64,000 nt of DNA from Sulfitobacter undariae (GCF_014196805.1 NZ_JACIEI010000001.1:434001-498000), one strand, 5' to 3'. Shown: positions 16,698 through 26,826, counted from the stretch's first letter. Made by a program: numbers and translations. The notes: generated by a model not told the origin, from the letters alone.

Positions 16698-17393
16698 ATG
16701 CAGACAGCATTGATAGCGGCCGAAATCGGCGGCAGTATTACCGTATGGGGCATGTTTGCCCAAGCGACATTCACAGTGAAACTTGTGATGCTTGCGCTGA
16801 TCGCGGCCAGTTTCTGGACGTGGTCGATTGTGGTTCAGAAAACCATCCAATACCGCGCAGCGCGGCGCGAAGCAGCAGATTTTGACCGTGCGTTTTGGTC
16901 GGGCGAGCCGTTGGATGTGTTGTTTGACCAGATCGGTCCTGATCCAAAAGGCGCGGCAGAGAAGATTTTTGTCGCCGGTATGGTCGAGTGGCAGCGCTCG
17001 CACCGTGAGGACGGCGGGCTGATCCCCGGTGCCACGGCACGTATCGACCGCTCGATGGATGTGGCAATCGCAAAAGAGGCAGAGCGCCTGCAAAAAGGGT
17101 TGCCTGTTCTGGCGACAACTGGATCGACGGCGCCGTTTGTCGGCCTGTTCGGGACGGTGTTTGGTATTATGAACGCCTTTATCGAAATCGCAGAGCAGCA
17201 AAACACCAACCTTGCGGTCGTGGCGCCGGGTATTGCCGAGGCGTTGCTGGCGACGGGACTTGGCCTGATGGCGGCGATCCCTGCGGTTGTTTTCTATAAC
17301 AAACTAAGCGCGGACAGTGACCGCATTTTGGGCGGCTACGAAGCCTTTGCCGATGAATTTGCGACGATCCTCAGCCGCCAGTTGGATAGCTAA
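16698..17393 (+). CDS. tolQ: Tol-Pal system proton channel subunit TolQ
   Basis: Inner-membrane protein that with TolR forms the proton-driven motor energising TolA during cell division and outer-membrane constriction. Three membrane spans are visible at about residues 25-45, 136-160 and 175-200. The conserved stretch TTGSTAPFVGLFGTVFGIM spans the second. The large cytoplasmic loop lies between spans 1 and 2 (~47-133), as in MotA/TolQ/ExbB proteins. At 231 residues it is full length. It is the first of four closely packed genes, with 3 bases before tolR. Confidence 0.95.
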   Translation: MQTALIAAEIGGSITVWGMFAQATFTVKLVMLALIAASFWTWSIVVQKTIQYRAARREAADFDRAFWSGEPLDVLFDQIGPDPKGAAEKIFVAGMVEWQRSHREDGGLIPGATARIDRSMDVAIAKEAERLQKGLPVLATTGSTAPFVGLFGTVFGIMNAFIEIAEQQNTNLAVVAPGIAEALLATGLGLMAAIPAVVFYNKLSADSDRILGGYEAFADEFATILSRQLDS

Positions 17394-17396
17394 GCC

Positions 17397-17867
17397 ATGG
17401 CTGGTGGTATCATGAAAAAATCCGGCGGTAGCGGGCGGCGCAGGCGGCGCGGCGGAGCGCAGCCGATGGCTGAGATCAACATCACGCCGTTTGTGGATGT
17501 GATGTTGGTGTTGCTGATTATCTTTATGGTAGCGGCCCCGCTGTTGACTGTGGGTGTGCCTGTTGAGTTGCCCAAAACAGCGGCGCAAGCCCTGCCAGCC
17601 GAGCAGGAAGAGCCCTTGACGGTGACAATCACAGCGGAAGGAAGCGTTCAAATTCTGACAACTGAGACGCCACGCGAAGAACTGGTTGCGAAGTTGCGCG
17701 CTGTTGCGGCAGAGCGCGAAGGCGACCGCGTGTTTTTGCGCGCTGACGGGGCTGTGCCGTATAGCACAGTTATGGAAATTATGGGTGCGCTGAACGCAGG
17801 CGGGTTTTCCAACATTGGTCTGGTGACTGATATTGGCGGGCCAACGCTGGACGGCGCTGGAAACTAG
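17397..17867 (+). CDS. tolR: Tol-Pal system protein TolR
   Basis: ExbD/TolR family, 156 residues. A very basic cytoplasmic N-terminus (GRRRRRGGAQ) is followed by one membrane span at about 31-50. The proton-conducting Asp34 lies in NITPFVDVMLVLLIIFM. The periplasmic domain follows, with the conserved C-terminal region VMEIMGALNAGGFSNIGLVT. The start could be the ATG at 17397 or the in-frame ATG at 17412; both keep the basic N-terminus. It lies 3 bases after tolQ and 3 before tolA, so all are one transcript. Confidence 0.94.
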   Translation: MAGGIMKKSGGSGRRRRRGGAQPMAEINITPFVDVMLVLLIIFMVAAPLLTVGVPVELPKTAAQALPAEQEEPLTVTITAEGSVQILTTETPREELVAKLRAVAAEREGDRVFLRADGAVPYSTVMEIMGALNAGGFSNIGLVTDIGGPTLDGAGN

Positions 17868-17870
17868 CCG

Positions 17871-18980
17871 ATGTCGCGCACGCGCAAAATAGGGAATATC
17901 GTATCGGGTGTGGGGCATGTTGGCCTTGCCGGATGGGTGTTGCTGGGCGGGATTTTCACATCGCGGCCAGACCCTGTAGACGTACAAGAAGTTGCGATGA
18001 TTTCGGGTGAGGAATTTCAGGCGTTGGTGGATGCATCGCGTCAACCCGTTGAGTTGGCTGAAACACCAACCCCAGCGGCCCCCGAAGAAACACCAGATGC
18101 GCCCGAAGTTGACGTTGCACCGCCTGAAACGGTCACGCCGCCTCCCGTACCAGAAGAGGTGGCCGAGCCTGCACCGGAGCCAGTTGAAGAAGTGGTGCCA
18201 GAGGTGTCCGAAGCGGCGCCCGAGAGCCCGAACGCGCCAGCAGAAGTGAACGTGCAAGATGCGCCCGTATCGTCCAGACCTGTAGAGCGCCCCGCCGAGG
18301 TGGTTGCCCCTACACCTGCGCCGCAACCCACACCGGAGGCTGTTCAGGAGCCCACGCCACAAGAAGCTGTTGTACCAGAAGACACGGGTGAAACGGTTGA
18401 GACACCGCGCGAAGCGACACAAGCACCCGCCGCAACCGACCGTATCGTGACAGAGGCGGCACAACCGCCAGCGGCGTCGCCGAATGTTTCGATGCGTCCC
18501 CCTGCGCGCCGACCTTCTGCACCGCGCCCTGTCGAAACGCCCGCGCCGACACGTACAACACCCGCCCCCACGCAAGAGACAAACGCAGTAGATGATGCGG
18601 CGGTTCAGGCGGCGCTGGAAGCGGCAATGAGTTCGTCCTCCAATACCGTGCCAAGTGGCCCGCCGATGTCTTCTGGCGAAAAGGATGCATTGCGCTTGGC
18701 GGTGCAGGCGTGCTGGAACGTCGATCCGGGGGCGCGTTGGGCGCAGACAACTGTGACCGTTGCGATGAACATGACCCAAGACGGCAAAGTTGTAGGGTCT
18801 TCCTTGCGGATGATTGCCAGCGAAGGCGGCGATGCCTCTACGGCTGATGCGGCGTTCGGCGCGGCGCGGCGGGCGATTTTGCTGTGCCAGAAAGACGGAT
18901 TCCCGCTGCCTGCGGAAAAATACGGCCAATGGCAGGAAATCGAAATGACGTTTAATCCGGAACGGATGCGGATCAGATGA
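17871..18980 (+). CDS. tolA: TolA-like cell-envelope protein
   Basis: TolA spans the periplasm and links the TolQR motor to TolB and Pal. The N-terminal membrane anchor is at about residues 8-29. Residues ~50-240 form a long low-complexity region dominated by Pro, Glu, Ala, Val and Thr (repeated TPAAPEE- and PEPVEE-like units). The globular C-terminal domain (~260-369) contains LRLAVQACWNVDP and ends ITFNPE-like (MTFNPERMRIR). In E. coli the middle region is a Lys/Ala helix, so the linker here is of a different kind. Position in the tolQRAB cluster makes the assignment firm despite low sequence similarity. Confidence 0.9.
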   Translation: MSRTRKIGNIVSGVGHVGLAGWVLLGGIFTSRPDPVDVQEVAMISGEEFQALVDASRQPVELAETPTPAAPEETPDAPEVDVAPPETVTPPPVPEEVAEPAPEPVEEVVPEVSEAAPESPNAPAEVNVQDAPVSSRPVERPAEVVAPTPAPQPTPEAVQEPTPQEAVVPEDTGETVETPREATQAPAATDRIVTEAAQPPAASPNVSMRPPARRPSAPRPVETPAPTRTTPAPTQETNAVDDAAVQAALEAAMSSSSNTVPSGPPMSSGEKDALRLAVQACWNVDPGARWAQTTVTVAMNMTQDGKVVGSSLRMIASEGGDASTADAAFGAARRAILLCQKDGFPLPAEKYGQWQEIEMTFNPERMRIR

Positions 18981-19115
18981 GTTGGCTTGTTGCGCAAGAG
19001 CAGTCTTATGAGAAAAAATGTGCCGTGGGGAACAGGATCATAGACTTCCCGTTGAGAAACATAATGAATGGCGGGATATTGGACTTACGTTCAGCCCTGA
19101 AAGGACGAGTTTGAA

Positions 19116-20438
19116 ATGAAGTTTCTGAGCATATGTGCAGCGCTGGTATGTGCCGTTGCGTTAACATCGACGGCACAGGCCCAACAGGGGCCGCTAAAGA
19201 TCACCATTGAAGAAGGCATCATTCAGCCGCTGCCCTTTGCCGTTCCCAATTTTCAGGCCGAAACAGGCGAGGCGGGCCAGCTGGCTGCTGATCTGTCGCG
19301 GGTGATTGCGGCGGATTTGCAAGGGACAGGTGTGTTTCGCGAAATCCCCAGCTCGGCTTTCATCGCGCAATACAGTGATTTCAACGCCGCGATCTCTTAT
19401 CCTGATTGGAAAGCGATCAATGCGCAGGCGTTGGTGACAGGGGCTGTGTCCGTGTCGGGCAACAACGTGAACGTAAAGTTCCGCGTCTATGATGTGGTCT
19501 CTGGTACCACTTTGGGTGAGGGGCTGCAATTCTCTGGCACCACGGACGGCTGGCGTCGTATGGCGCATAAAGTCGCCGACGAAGTCTATTCACGCATCAC
19601 GGGTGAAGGCGGTTATTTTGACAGCCGCGTGGTTTATGTTTCTGAGACAGGCCCCAAAAATGACCGTAAAAAACGGTTGGCGGTTATGGATTATGACGGT
19701 GCCAATGTACGCTATCTGACAGATAGCAGCGCTATTGTGCTTGCCCCACGTTTCTCGCCTACAGGCGACCGTGTTCTCTATACCAGCTACGAGAGCGGCT
19801 TTCCGCGTATCTATGTGCTGGATATCGGTTCGGTACAGCGCCGCGTTTTGCAAAGCGGCGAAGGCACCATGAGCTTTGCACCGCGGTTTTCGCCATCTGG
19901 TCAGACGGTAGTGTTTTCGATTAGCCAAGGTGGCAATACTGATATTTATTCGATGGATATCAACTCGGGCCAGTCTGTGCGCCTGACCAACACACCGGCC
20001 ATTGAAACAGCACCCAGCTATAGTCCAGATGGCAGTCAGATTGTGTTTGAAAGTGACCGTTCGGGATCACCGCAGCTGTATATCATGTCCGCCAGTGGCG
20101 GCGAAGCGCGGCGGATTTCCTTTGGTGAGGGCCGCTACGGCACACCTGTCTGGTCGCCCCGTGGTGATCTGGTGGCATTCACCAAGCAGAACTCGGGTCG
20201 TTTCCATATTGGCGTGATGCGCACGGATGGTTCTGAAGAGCGTCTGCTGACTGCGTCGTTTCTGGATGAAGGCCCAACATGGGCGCCCAATGGCCGCGTG
20301 ATCATGTTCACCCGTGAAACCCAAGGTGCAGGCGGTGCATCGTCGCTCTATTCGGTTGATATTACGGGCCGAGTGTTAAAGCAGGTTCAAACCCAAGAAG
20401 GCGGATCAGACCCGAGTTGGTCACCGTTGCAGCAGTAG
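19116..20438 (+). CDS. tolB: Tol-Pal system periplasmic protein TolB
   Basis: Periplasmic beta-propeller protein that binds Pal and TolA. A Sec signal peptide is clear ([20 protein letters not shown], cleavage after AQA). The N-terminal alpha/beta domain covers ~25-160. A six-bladed propeller follows with repeated SPxGD/SPDG motifs (ARFSP-type turns: [57 protein letters not shown]). It is 440 residues, full length. A 135-base gap separates it from tolA and a 71-base gap from pal. Confidence 0.95.
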   Translation: MKFLSICAALVCAVALTSTAQAQQGPLKITIEEGIIQPLPFAVPNFQAETGEAGQLAADLSRVIAADLQGTGVFREIPSSAFIAQYSDFNAAISYPDWKAINAQALVTGAVSVSGNNVNVKFRVYDVVSGTTLGEGLQFSGTTDGWRRMAHKVADEVYSRITGEGGYFDSRVVYVSETGPKNDRKKRLAVMDYDGANVRYLTDSSAIVLAPRFSPTGDRVLYTSYESGFPRIYVLDIGSVQRRVLQSGEGTMSFAPRFSPSGQTVVFSISQGGNTDIYSMDINSGQSVRLTNTPAIETAPSYSPDGSQIVFESDRSGSPQLYIMSASGGEARRISFGEGRYGTPVWSPRGDLVAFTKQNSGRFHIGVMRTDGSEERLLTASFLDEGPTWAPNGRVIMFTRETQGAGGASSLYSVDITGRVLKQVQTQEGGSDPSWSPLQQ

Positions 20439-20509
20439 CCCTTTCCCTGACATACCCGCCTGTGGTATCGTCGGAGGAATAACAAAATAATTTTACGAGG
20501 TCGAGACAG

Positions 20510-21031
20510 ATGAAATTCCTACCAATGGCCGTTTTGGTCGCCGCTGTGGCGCTGTCGGCATGTACCAACCCGAACCGCTTTGGCGATGACGCGAACGGTT
20601 CTGGAAACCCTGCAATTGGCCAGCCGTTGAACGGTATCGTTCCAGGCAGTGCAAATGATCCTACGTCGGTTGCTTATTTCAACCAAGCCGTTGGGGATCG
20701 CGTTCTCTTTCTGATCGACCAATCCGCGCTGACGGATGTTGGCCGCGCTACGCTGGACGGGCAGGCGACTTGGTTGATGACCAACAATGACTATCAAGCC
20801 GTCATTGAAGGCCATGCGGATGAGCAAGGTACACGTGAATACAACCTTGCACTGGGTGCCCGCCGTGCAAACGCTGCACGTGAATATCTGGTTTCCAAAG
20901 GTGTGCCCGCTGCGCGTCTGCGGGTTGTCAGCTATGGTAAAGAACGCCCGATCGAAATTTGCTCGAATGAGGCATGTTATGCGAAAAACCGCCGCGCTGT
21001 AACTGTGCTGGCCGGTGGTCAAACCAGCTAA
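20510..21031 (+). CDS. pal: peptidoglycan-associated lipoprotein Pal
   Basis: Outer-membrane lipoprotein that anchors the membrane to peptidoglycan. The lipobox LSAC places the acylated Cys at residue 18. The C-terminal OmpA-like domain (~65-170) carries the peptidoglycan-binding pattern: IEGHADEQGTREYNLALGARRA, then VSYGKERP. It is 173 residues. The start at 20510 follows a GAGGTCGAGACAG leader. It lies 12 bases before cpoB and is probably co-transcribed with it. Confidence 0.96.
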   Translation: MKFLPMAVLVAAVALSACTNPNRFGDDANGSGNPAIGQPLNGIVPGSANDPTSVAYFNQAVGDRVLFLIDQSALTDVGRATLDGQATWLMTNNDYQAVIEGHADEQGTREYNLALGARRANAAREYLVSKGVPAARLRVVSYGKERPIEICSNEACYAKNRRAVTVLAGGQTS

Positions 21032-21043
21032 GGGAGCCGCAGA

Positions 21044-21862
21044 ATGCGCTTTGCTTTTATATTCGCCGTTGTTTTGGGGGCTGTGCCGATGGCAGCCACC
21101 GCACAAGACGCGCAAACTCTTGCTGACATCCGGCAGGAACTGAACGTTCTCAGCGTGGAAATGACCAAGCTAAAGCGCGAAATGTCTACAACAGGGACGG
21201 CGGGTGGTGTTCAACTGCCTGCCTCCGCCTTGGAACGTGTGAACGCGATGGAAAGCGAACTGTCGCGTGTGACGTCCAAAGCAGAAGAGCTTGAGTACCG
21301 GATCAACCGCATCGTCGATGACGGGACGCGGCGGATTGCCGATCTTGAGTTCCGTTTGGTTGAGTTGGAAGGCGGCGATATTTCGCAGCTGGGCAACACA
21401 ACAACGCTTGGCGGAGCGGATCAGGCTAGCGCGCCTGCTTCCGCCGCACCTGCACCTAAAACAAACACCAGCCAGCTCGCTGTCGGCGAGCAAGACGACT
21501 TCAAGCGGGCGCAGGAGGCGCTCGCAACCGGTGACTTTCGCACCGCCGCAACGCAGCTTGAGACCTTCAATCAGACCTACCCGGGTTCGCCAATAGCTGC
21601 CGAAGTTGACCTGCTGCGCGGGGATGCTTTGGAAGGGTTGGGCGACACACGCGAATCCGCGCGCGCTTATTTGGCCAGCTTTGGCACAGCCCCGACGGGG
21701 CCAAGCGCACCAGAGTCGTTGTTTAAATTGGGTGCTGCCTTGGGCACATTGGGGCAAACATCCGAAGCTTGTGTGACATTGGCCGAGGTTACAGCACGGT
21801 TCCCCACAAGCCCTTATTCTGGGAATGCCCAGACGGAGCGGTCCAAGCTCGGATGCAGCTAG
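21044..21862 (+). CDS. cpoB: cell division coordinator CpoB (YbgF)
   Basis: Periplasmic protein that coordinates Tol-Pal with peptidoglycan synthesis at division. A signal peptide is present (MRFAFIFAVVLGAVPMAATA, cleavage near AQD). A coiled-coil trimerisation segment lies at about 28-115. An Ala/Pro linker precedes a C-terminal TPR domain (~145-272) with units such as FKRAQEALATGDFRTAATQLETF. It is 272 residues. Its last 10 bases overlap the start of tilS. The gene order pal-cpoB is the family norm. Confidence 0.92.
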   Translation: MRFAFIFAVVLGAVPMAATAQDAQTLADIRQELNVLSVEMTKLKREMSTTGTAGGVQLPASALERVNAMESELSRVTSKAEELEYRINRIVDDGTRRIADLEFRLVELEGGDISQLGNTTTLGGADQASAPASAAPAPKTNTSQLAVGEQDDFKRAQEALATGDFRTAATQLETFNQTYPGSPIAAEVDLLRGDALEGLGDTRESARAYLASFGTAPTGPSAPESLFKLGAALGTLGQTSEACVTLAEVTARFPTSPYSGNAQTERSKLGCS

Positions 21863-23121
21863 ACGTTGAATGGGCGATGCAGCAGGGCGAAGATGCGCCG
21901 CTGCTGCACGCTGTCGATGTTGGTTTTGGTGCCGAACCTCCTAAACGTATCGGAATCGCTGTGTCGGGCGGGGGGGATAGTGTCGCGTTGCTGCATTTGT
22001 TTGCGCGCTGGTCTGCCCAATGTAATCACCCCATTGCTGCCGTTACTGTAGATCACGGCCTGCGCCCTGAGAGCCGCGCCGAGGCGGAAGGCGTAGCCGC
22101 GCTGTGCCAAAAACTGGGCGTTTCACACGATATTCTGACATGGGAGCGGCCTGAAGGGGCGGGTAATCTGCCTGCTGCTGCCCGTGACGGGCGCTATGCC
22201 CTGATGGCGGATTGGGCTAAGGCGCATGACATCGGCGGTATCGCGGTGGGCCACACGATTGATGACGGTGCCGAGAATTTTATAATGCGCTTGGGCCGTG
22301 CGGCAGGTATCGACGGTCTGGCCCAGATGGTGCCGCTGTTTGAGCGTTATGGTCTGTGTTGGGCAAGGCCGCTTTGGCAGTTTCATCGCGGGGCATTACG
22401 CGACTACTTGCTACGGCAGGATGTATCATGGGCAGAAGATCCTAGTAATGATGACCCGCGTTACCTGCGGACAAAGGCTCGGCGGCTCCTTCCTCAGTTA
22501 AAAGAGCTGGGGGTGGATGCACAGAGCATCCAACAATCAGCATCCGCGCTGCGAATGGCGCAATCGGCGCTGCAACATTATACTGTCAAAGAGGCCGAGA
22601 CCCATGTGAAGGAAGTGGCAGGTGATATCCTGATCCCTCAGGTCATTGTGCCGCACATTCCCAGCGATATTGAGCGGCGGTTACTTGTTGCTGCTGTGCA
22701 ATGGGTCGGATCAAATCCATACCCCCCGCGTAAGGAATTCGCGACCACGCTGGAGTTTACGCTGTCACAACAGCAGCGGTTGACGGTTGCAGGCTGCCTC
22801 GTCGCGCTGCGAAAAGGGTTTTTCCACATTACCCGCGAATATAACGCGGTGAAGGATTTAGCAGGCCCGACCGATGCCGTGTGGGATACACGTTGGCGGT
22901 TGCATGGGCCCCATGCGCCTGATCTAGAGGTGCGCGCCTTGGGAGAGGCCGTGTCCGAGCTGCCTGATTGGCGGGCAACGGGCCTTCCAAGGCCGACATT
23001 AATGGCTTCGCCAGCGGTTTGGCGGGGTAAAACCCTCGTTGCGGCACCTTTGGCGAAATATAATGTAGATTGGACTGCGCAGATCGTCGCAGATTTCACC
23101 TCATTCCTGCTTTCGCATTGA
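21853..23121 (+). CDS. tilS: tRNA(Ile)-lysidine synthetase
   Basis: Modifies C34 of the CAU-anticodon tRNA-Ile to lysidine, so that it reads AUA codons and is charged by IleS. The PP-loop ATPase motif SGGGDS is at residues 38-43. The N-type ATPase domain follows (AVTVDHGLRPES, HTIDDGAENFIMRLGRAAGIDGLAQM). The C-terminal part is weakly conserved, as usual. The ATG at 21853 lies inside the last codons of cpoB (10-base overlap) and gives 422 residues; a more upstream in-frame start would overlap cpoB by about 90 bases with non-TilS residues. It precedes ftsH, a common order. Confidence 0.94.
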   Translation: MQLDVEWAMQQGEDAPLLHAVDVGFGAEPPKRIGIAVSGGGDSVALLHLFARWSAQCNHPIAAVTVDHGLRPESRAEAEGVAALCQKLGVSHDILTWERPEGAGNLPAAARDGRYALMADWAKAHDIGGIAVGHTIDDGAENFIMRLGRAAGIDGLAQMVPLFERYGLCWARPLWQFHRGALRDYLLRQDVSWAEDPSNDDPRYLRTKARRLLPQLKELGVDAQSIQQSASALRMAQSALQHYTVKEAETHVKEVAGDILIPQVIVPHIPSDIERRLLVAAVQWVGSNPYPPRKEFATTLEFTLSQQQRLTVAGCLVALRKGFFHITREYNAVKDLAGPTDAVWDTRWRLHGPHAPDLEVRALGEAVSELPDWRATGLPRPTLMASPAVWRGKTLVAAPLAKYNVDWTAQIVADFTSFLLSH

Positions 23122-23153
23122 ACAAATCGCCACAGTCTCTATCTTAGTAGAGT

Positions 23154-23176
23154 AGCCGGAGGAGGAGCCTCTGGCT
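23154..23176 (+). promoter_or_regulatory. hairpin in the ftsH leader
   Basis: AGCCGGAGG (23154-23162) pairs with CCTCTGGCT (23168-23176) through 9 bp with one G-U pair; the loop is AGGAG. It lies 24 bases before the ftsH start and has no T-run, so it may be a leader structure and not a terminator. The AGGAG loop resembles a Shine-Dalgarno sequence but is too far from the start to be the one used. Confidence 0.35.
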
Positions 23177-23199
23177 GAGATGTATTCAGGAGAGTTTCC

Positions 23200-25128
23200 T
23201 TGGGCAATTTTCGCAATCTTGCATTCTGGGCTGTGTTGCTGGTTCTCGTATTTTCGTTGTTCAATTTGTTCAACGGCGGCACAGGATCAGGCGGCATGCA
23301 GAATCGCGAGGTCAGCTATTCCGATTTCGTAACAGCCGTTGAAAACGGTAATGTCAGCAATGTAACACTCGACGGCGAACAGGCGCGTTTCCGTCAGTCA
23401 GATGGCGGCGACTATCTGGCGATTTTGCCCTACGACGCAGAAGTGACACAGCTCCTTACTGATAACGACGTTCCGTTCCGTGCCGAAAGCCAGCAGGAAA
23501 GCGGTTTGCAGACCTTTTTGATCTCACTGCTTCCAATTCTGTTGCTGATCGGTGTCTGGATCTACTTTATGAACCGGATGCAAGGCGGCGGCAAAGGCGG
23601 GGCGATGGGTTTTGGTAAGTCCAAAGCCAAGATGCTGACAGAAAAGCATGGGCGTGTGACCTTTGATGACGTCGCGGGCATTGATGAAGCCAAAGAAGAG
23701 CTGGAAGAGATTGTTGAATTCTTGCGTAACCCGCAGAAATTCTCGCGTCTTGGTGGCAAGATTCCCAAAGGTGCATTGCTTGAGGGCCCTCCCGGTACAG
23801 GTAAAACACTGCTGGCGCGCGCAATTGCGGGCGAAGCAGGGGTGCCCTTTTTCACCATCTCGGGGTCCGATTTTGTTGAAATGTTTGTCGGTGTCGGTGC
23901 ATCACGTGTGCGCGACATGTTCGAGCAGGCCAAAAAGAACGCGCCTTGTATTGTCTTTATCGATGAAATTGATGCCGTTGGCCGCCACCGTGGTGCAGGC
24001 CATGGAGGCGGTAACGACGAACGCGAGCAAACGTTGAACCAGCTTTTGGTTGAGATGGACGGTTTTGAGGCAAATGAGGGTGTAATCATCATCGCGGCGA
24101 CCAACCGTAAAGACGTGTTGGACCCTGCATTGCTGCGTCCGGGCCGTTTTGACCGTCAGGTGACGGTGGGCAACCCCGATATCAAAGGCCGCGAAAAGAT
24201 TTTGGGTGTACACGCACGCAAAACGCCACTTGGTCCTGACGTTGATTTGCGCATCATCGCACGTGGTACTCCTGGTTTCTCGGGTGCGGACCTGGCCAAC
24301 CTTGTGAACGAAGCTGCCCTTACAGCGGCCCGTTTGGGGCGTCGCTTTGTGGCAATGTTGGATTTCGAATCTGCCAAAGACAAGATCATGATGGGCGCCG
24401 AGCGTCGTTCAATGGTGTTGACGCAGGATCAGAAGGAAAAAACCGCATACCATGAAGCAGGCCATGCGATTGTAGGTATCAAACTGCCCAAATGCGATCC
24501 GGTGTATAAGGCCACGATCATCCCACGCGGCGGTGCCTTGGGTATGGTGATGAGCTTGCCTGAGATGGACAAGCTGCAAATGTTCAAAGATGAAGCTGAA
24601 GAGCGGATTGCTATGACGATGGCAGGCAAAGCGGCTGAAATCTGGAAATATGGTGCCGATAGTGTCTCTTCGGGGCCTGTGGGAGATATCATGCAGGCCA
24701 GCCAATTGGCACGTGCGATGGTGATGCGCTACGGCATGTCTGACAAGGTCGGTAACGTGGATTACCAAGAAGCGGCTGCGGGCTATCAGGCTAACGGCGG
24801 GGCAGGCGGCTTTAGCGTCTCTGCTGCGACAAAGGAATTGATCGAATCCGAAGTGAAGCGGATCATCGATGAAGGCTATGACCTTGCCTATAAACTGATC
24901 GAAGACCACGCTGATGAGTTTGAGCGTCTGGCGCAAGGCTTGTTGGAATACGAGACACTGACTGGCGAAGAATTGAAGCGTGTGATGGCGGGTAAGCCCC
25001 CGACAGAACCCGACGAAGACGACACGCCTGACAGTGGTTCTGCGCCCAGCATAACTGCCATTCCAAAGGCTAAAGGCAAAAAGACGCCGCCAGCCTCTGG
25101 CAGGATGGAGCCTGAACCGTCTGCGTGA
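23200..25128 (+). CDS. ftsH: ATP-dependent zinc metalloprotease FtsH
   Basis: Membrane-anchored AAA+ protease that degrades unassembled or regulated membrane and cytoplasmic proteins. Two membrane spans (about residues 7-25 and 107-127) flank a small periplasmic domain. Walker A GPPGTGKT is at 196-203, the second region of homology [20 protein letters not shown] near 305-325, and the zinc-binding HEAGH at 418-422. The start is TTG at 23200, supported by CAGGAGAG seven bases upstream and by the [11 protein letters not shown]-terminus. It is 642 residues. The C-terminal ~45 residues are acidic and Pro-rich, then basic. A clear terminator follows. Confidence 0.97.
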   Translation: MGNFRNLAFWAVLLVLVFSLFNLFNGGTGSGGMQNREVSYSDFVTAVENGNVSNVTLDGEQARFRQSDGGDYLAILPYDAEVTQLLTDNDVPFRAESQQESGLQTFLISLLPILLLIGVWIYFMNRMQGGGKGGAMGFGKSKAKMLTEKHGRVTFDDVAGIDEAKEELEEIVEFLRNPQKFSRLGGKIPKGALLEGPPGTGKTLLARAIAGEAGVPFFTISGSDFVEMFVGVGASRVRDMFEQAKKNAPCIVFIDEIDAVGRHRGAGHGGGNDEREQTLNQLLVEMDGFEANEGVIIIAATNRKDVLDPALLRPGRFDRQVTVGNPDIKGREKILGVHARKTPLGPDVDLRIIARGTPGFSGADLANLVNEAALTAARLGRRFVAMLDFESAKDKIMMGAERRSMVLTQDQKEKTAYHEAGHAIVGIKLPKCDPVYKATIIPRGGALGMVMSLPEMDKLQMFKDEAEERIAMTMAGKAAEIWKYGADSVSSGPVGDIMQASQLARAMVMRYGMSDKVGNVDYQEAAAGYQANGGAGGFSVSAATKELIESEVKRIIDEGYDLAYKLIEDHADEFERLAQGLLEYETLTGEELKRVMAGKPPTEPDEDDTPDSGSAPSITAIPKAKGKKTPPASGRMEPEPSA

Positions 25129-25164
25129 TCACCGTTGGTGAAACAGATGAAACAAAAGATCATG

Positions 25165-25194
25165 GGCCTCGCTATATGCGGGGCCTTTTCTTTT
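25165..25194 (+). terminator. rho-independent terminator after ftsH
   Basis: 8-bp stem GGCCTCGC / GCGGGGCC (one G-U) with loop TATAT, followed directly by TTTTCTTTT. It starts 36 bases past the ftsH stop. Textbook form. Confidence 0.88.
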
Positions 25195-25240
25195 GGCGGA
25201 TTTCGGCTTTAGGGTATTTTGATTGATGCAGGAGGTTCCC

Positions 25241-25819
25241 ATGCCAGAGTTACGCCCGACAGAGTATACAGCCACCATCACATGGCTTGGCAAAGTGCCC
25301 CTGAACCGTCCGAATATCCGCGCTGAGGCGGTCACGTCTGCACAGGCCACCTATGCGGGGTTTGAGGATGACTATCACGGGGGGCTGACTCGTGCGTCTT
25401 GTGTTCGGGTCAAGGCGCAGCATCCACAAGGAACAGAAATTCGCAACACGCGGCAGCTATCTATTCTATCCGCCGAAGAAATGGCTCAGATTGCACAGGC
25501 TATCGGGCTGGACGCGCTGGACCCTGCCTTGCTCGGGGCGTCTTTGGTGATTGAAGGTATTCCTGATTTCACTTTTGTACCGCCCGGATCACGTTTACAG
25601 AGCGCGGATGGCACGACCATCGTGGTGGATGTGGAAAACGGCCCCTGTAATTTTCCTGCCCGAGAGATCGAAAACGAGGCTGCAGGCCACGGTAAGGCAT
25701 TCAAGCTAGCTGCACGTGGCAAACGTGGTGTGACGGGCTGGATAGAGCGTGAAGGGATGCTGCAACTGGGGGATACGCTGCGCTTGCATGTGCCAAACCA
25801 GCGGGCGTGGGCGCCCTGA
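25241..25819 (+). CDS. MOSC domain-containing protein
   Basis: A 192-residue protein with a MOSC (molybdenum cofactor sulfurase C-terminal) fold. The stretch NTRQLSILSAEEMAQIAQAIGLD (near residues 70-90) and the conserved Cys in VENGPCNFPAREIE near 131 support this. MOSC proteins bind sulfur or molybdopterin-type ligands; stand-alone members such as YiiM reduce N-hydroxylated compounds. The exact role here is not known. The ATG at 25241 is preceded by a perfect AGGAGG. Single gene, bounded by terminators on both sides. Confidence 0.8.
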   Translation: MPELRPTEYTATITWLGKVPLNRPNIRAEAVTSAQATYAGFEDDYHGGLTRASCVRVKAQHPQGTEIRNTRQLSILSAEEMAQIAQAIGLDALDPALLGASLVIEGIPDFTFVPPGSRLQSADGTTIVVDVENGPCNFPAREIENEAAGHGKAFKLAARGKRGVTGWIEREGMLQLGDTLRLHVPNQRAWAP

Positions 25820-25832
25820 CCCTTACAAATTG

Positions 25833-25857
25833 ATCCCCCAGCTATGCGCTGGGGGAT
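25833..25857. terminator. bidirectional terminator between MOSC gene and folD
   Basis: Perfect 10-bp stem ATCCCCCAGC / GCTGGGGGAT with a 5-base loop, between convergent genes whose stops are 50 bases apart. No long T-run on either strand, but the stem is strong. Confidence 0.7.
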
Positions 25858-25868
25858 ATAGCTTCACC

Positions 25869-26771
25869 TCAGGCTGTTAAGCCTTCTGGCTCTACCAACC
25901 CGTTGGCACGGCAGCACGCAGTTACTGTGTTGGCCAACAGGCAGGCGATGGTCATTGGACCGACGCCGCCCGGCACAGGCGTGATCGCCCCTGCAACGGC
26001 AGCACAGCTTTCATAATGCGCATCACCGACGAGCTTGGTTTTACCCTCGCCTTTTTCGGGGGCATCCAGACGGTTGATGCCTACATCAATTACAGTCGCC
26101 CCCGGTTTGATCCAATCGCCAAGCACCATCTCGGGACGGCCCACCGCCGCCACAACGATATCTGCACGGCGCACCACATCGGCCAAATCCTTGGTCCGGC
26201 TATGGGCAATGGTTACCGTTGCGCTGTCGTTCAGCAGCAGTTGTGCCATGGGTTTTCCAACGATGTTTGATCTTCCAATCACCACCGCGTTCATCCCCGA
26301 GATTGAGCCATGGTGATCGCGGAGCATCATCAGGCACCCCAGCGGCGTGCAGGGCACCATGCTTTTTTGCCCAGTACCCAGCAATCCCACATTAGAAATA
26401 TGAAATCCGTCGACATCCTTGGCGGGATCGACGGAGTTAACGACTAATTCTTCGTTCAAGTGTTTGGGTAAAGGCAGCTGCACCAATATCCCATGGATTT
26501 CGGGGTCCTTGTTCAACTGGTCAATCAGCGCCAACAGGTCACTTTCTGACGTTTGCACATCCAATTTATGCTCAACCGACTTCATGCCGACTTCGACGGT
26601 CATCTTGCCCTTTGATCGTACATAGACCTGAGAGGCAGGATCTTCGCCGACCAGAACCACTGCCAAACCGGGCGTAATACCGTGATCCGTTTTCAAACGC
26701 GTCACATGCGTCGCCACTTGTGCGCGTACCTTCGCCGCAAATTCCTTACCGTCGATCACTGTCGCTGTCAT
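25869..26771 (-). CDS. folD: methylenetetrahydrofolate dehydrogenase / cyclohydrolase FolD
   Basis: Bifunctional cytosolic enzyme interconverting 5,10-methylene-, methenyl- and 10-formyl-tetrahydrofolate with NADP. The catalytic Tyr50 and Lys54 lie in [10 protein letters not shown]. The folate-site QLPLPKH is near 101 and the NADP-binding [15 protein letters not shown] near 165. The C-terminal [14 protein letters not shown] signature is also present. At 300 residues it is slightly longer than E. coli FolD. It lies downstream of fhs on the same strand, forming a one-carbon pair, but a strong hairpin separates the two. Confidence 0.96.
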   Translation of the reverse strand: MTATVIDGKEFAAKVRAQVATHVTRLKTDHGITPGLAVVLVGEDPASQVYVRSKGKMTVEVGMKSVEHKLDVQTSESDLLALIDQLNKDPEIHGILVQLPLPKHLNEELVVNSVDPAKDVDGFHISNVGLLGTGQKSMVPCTPLGCLMMLRDHHGSISGMNAVVIGRSNIVGKPMAQLLLNDSATVTIAHSRTKDLADVVRRADIVVAAVGRPEMVLGDWIKPGATVIDVGINRLDAPEKGEGKTKLVGDAHYESCAAVAGAITPVPGGVGPMTIACLLANTVTACCRANGLVEPEGLTA

Positions 26772-26826
26772 ACGCCCACACGCCTTTTCTGTCGTTTGCT
26801 TTAAACTCTTGGCCGCAAGGTCAAAG

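Noticed and set aside
17304-18929. 541-codon open frame antisense to tolR and tolA
   Set aside because: Arg- and Cys-rich low-complexity translation that mirrors the Pro/Ala/Glu-rich tolA linker.
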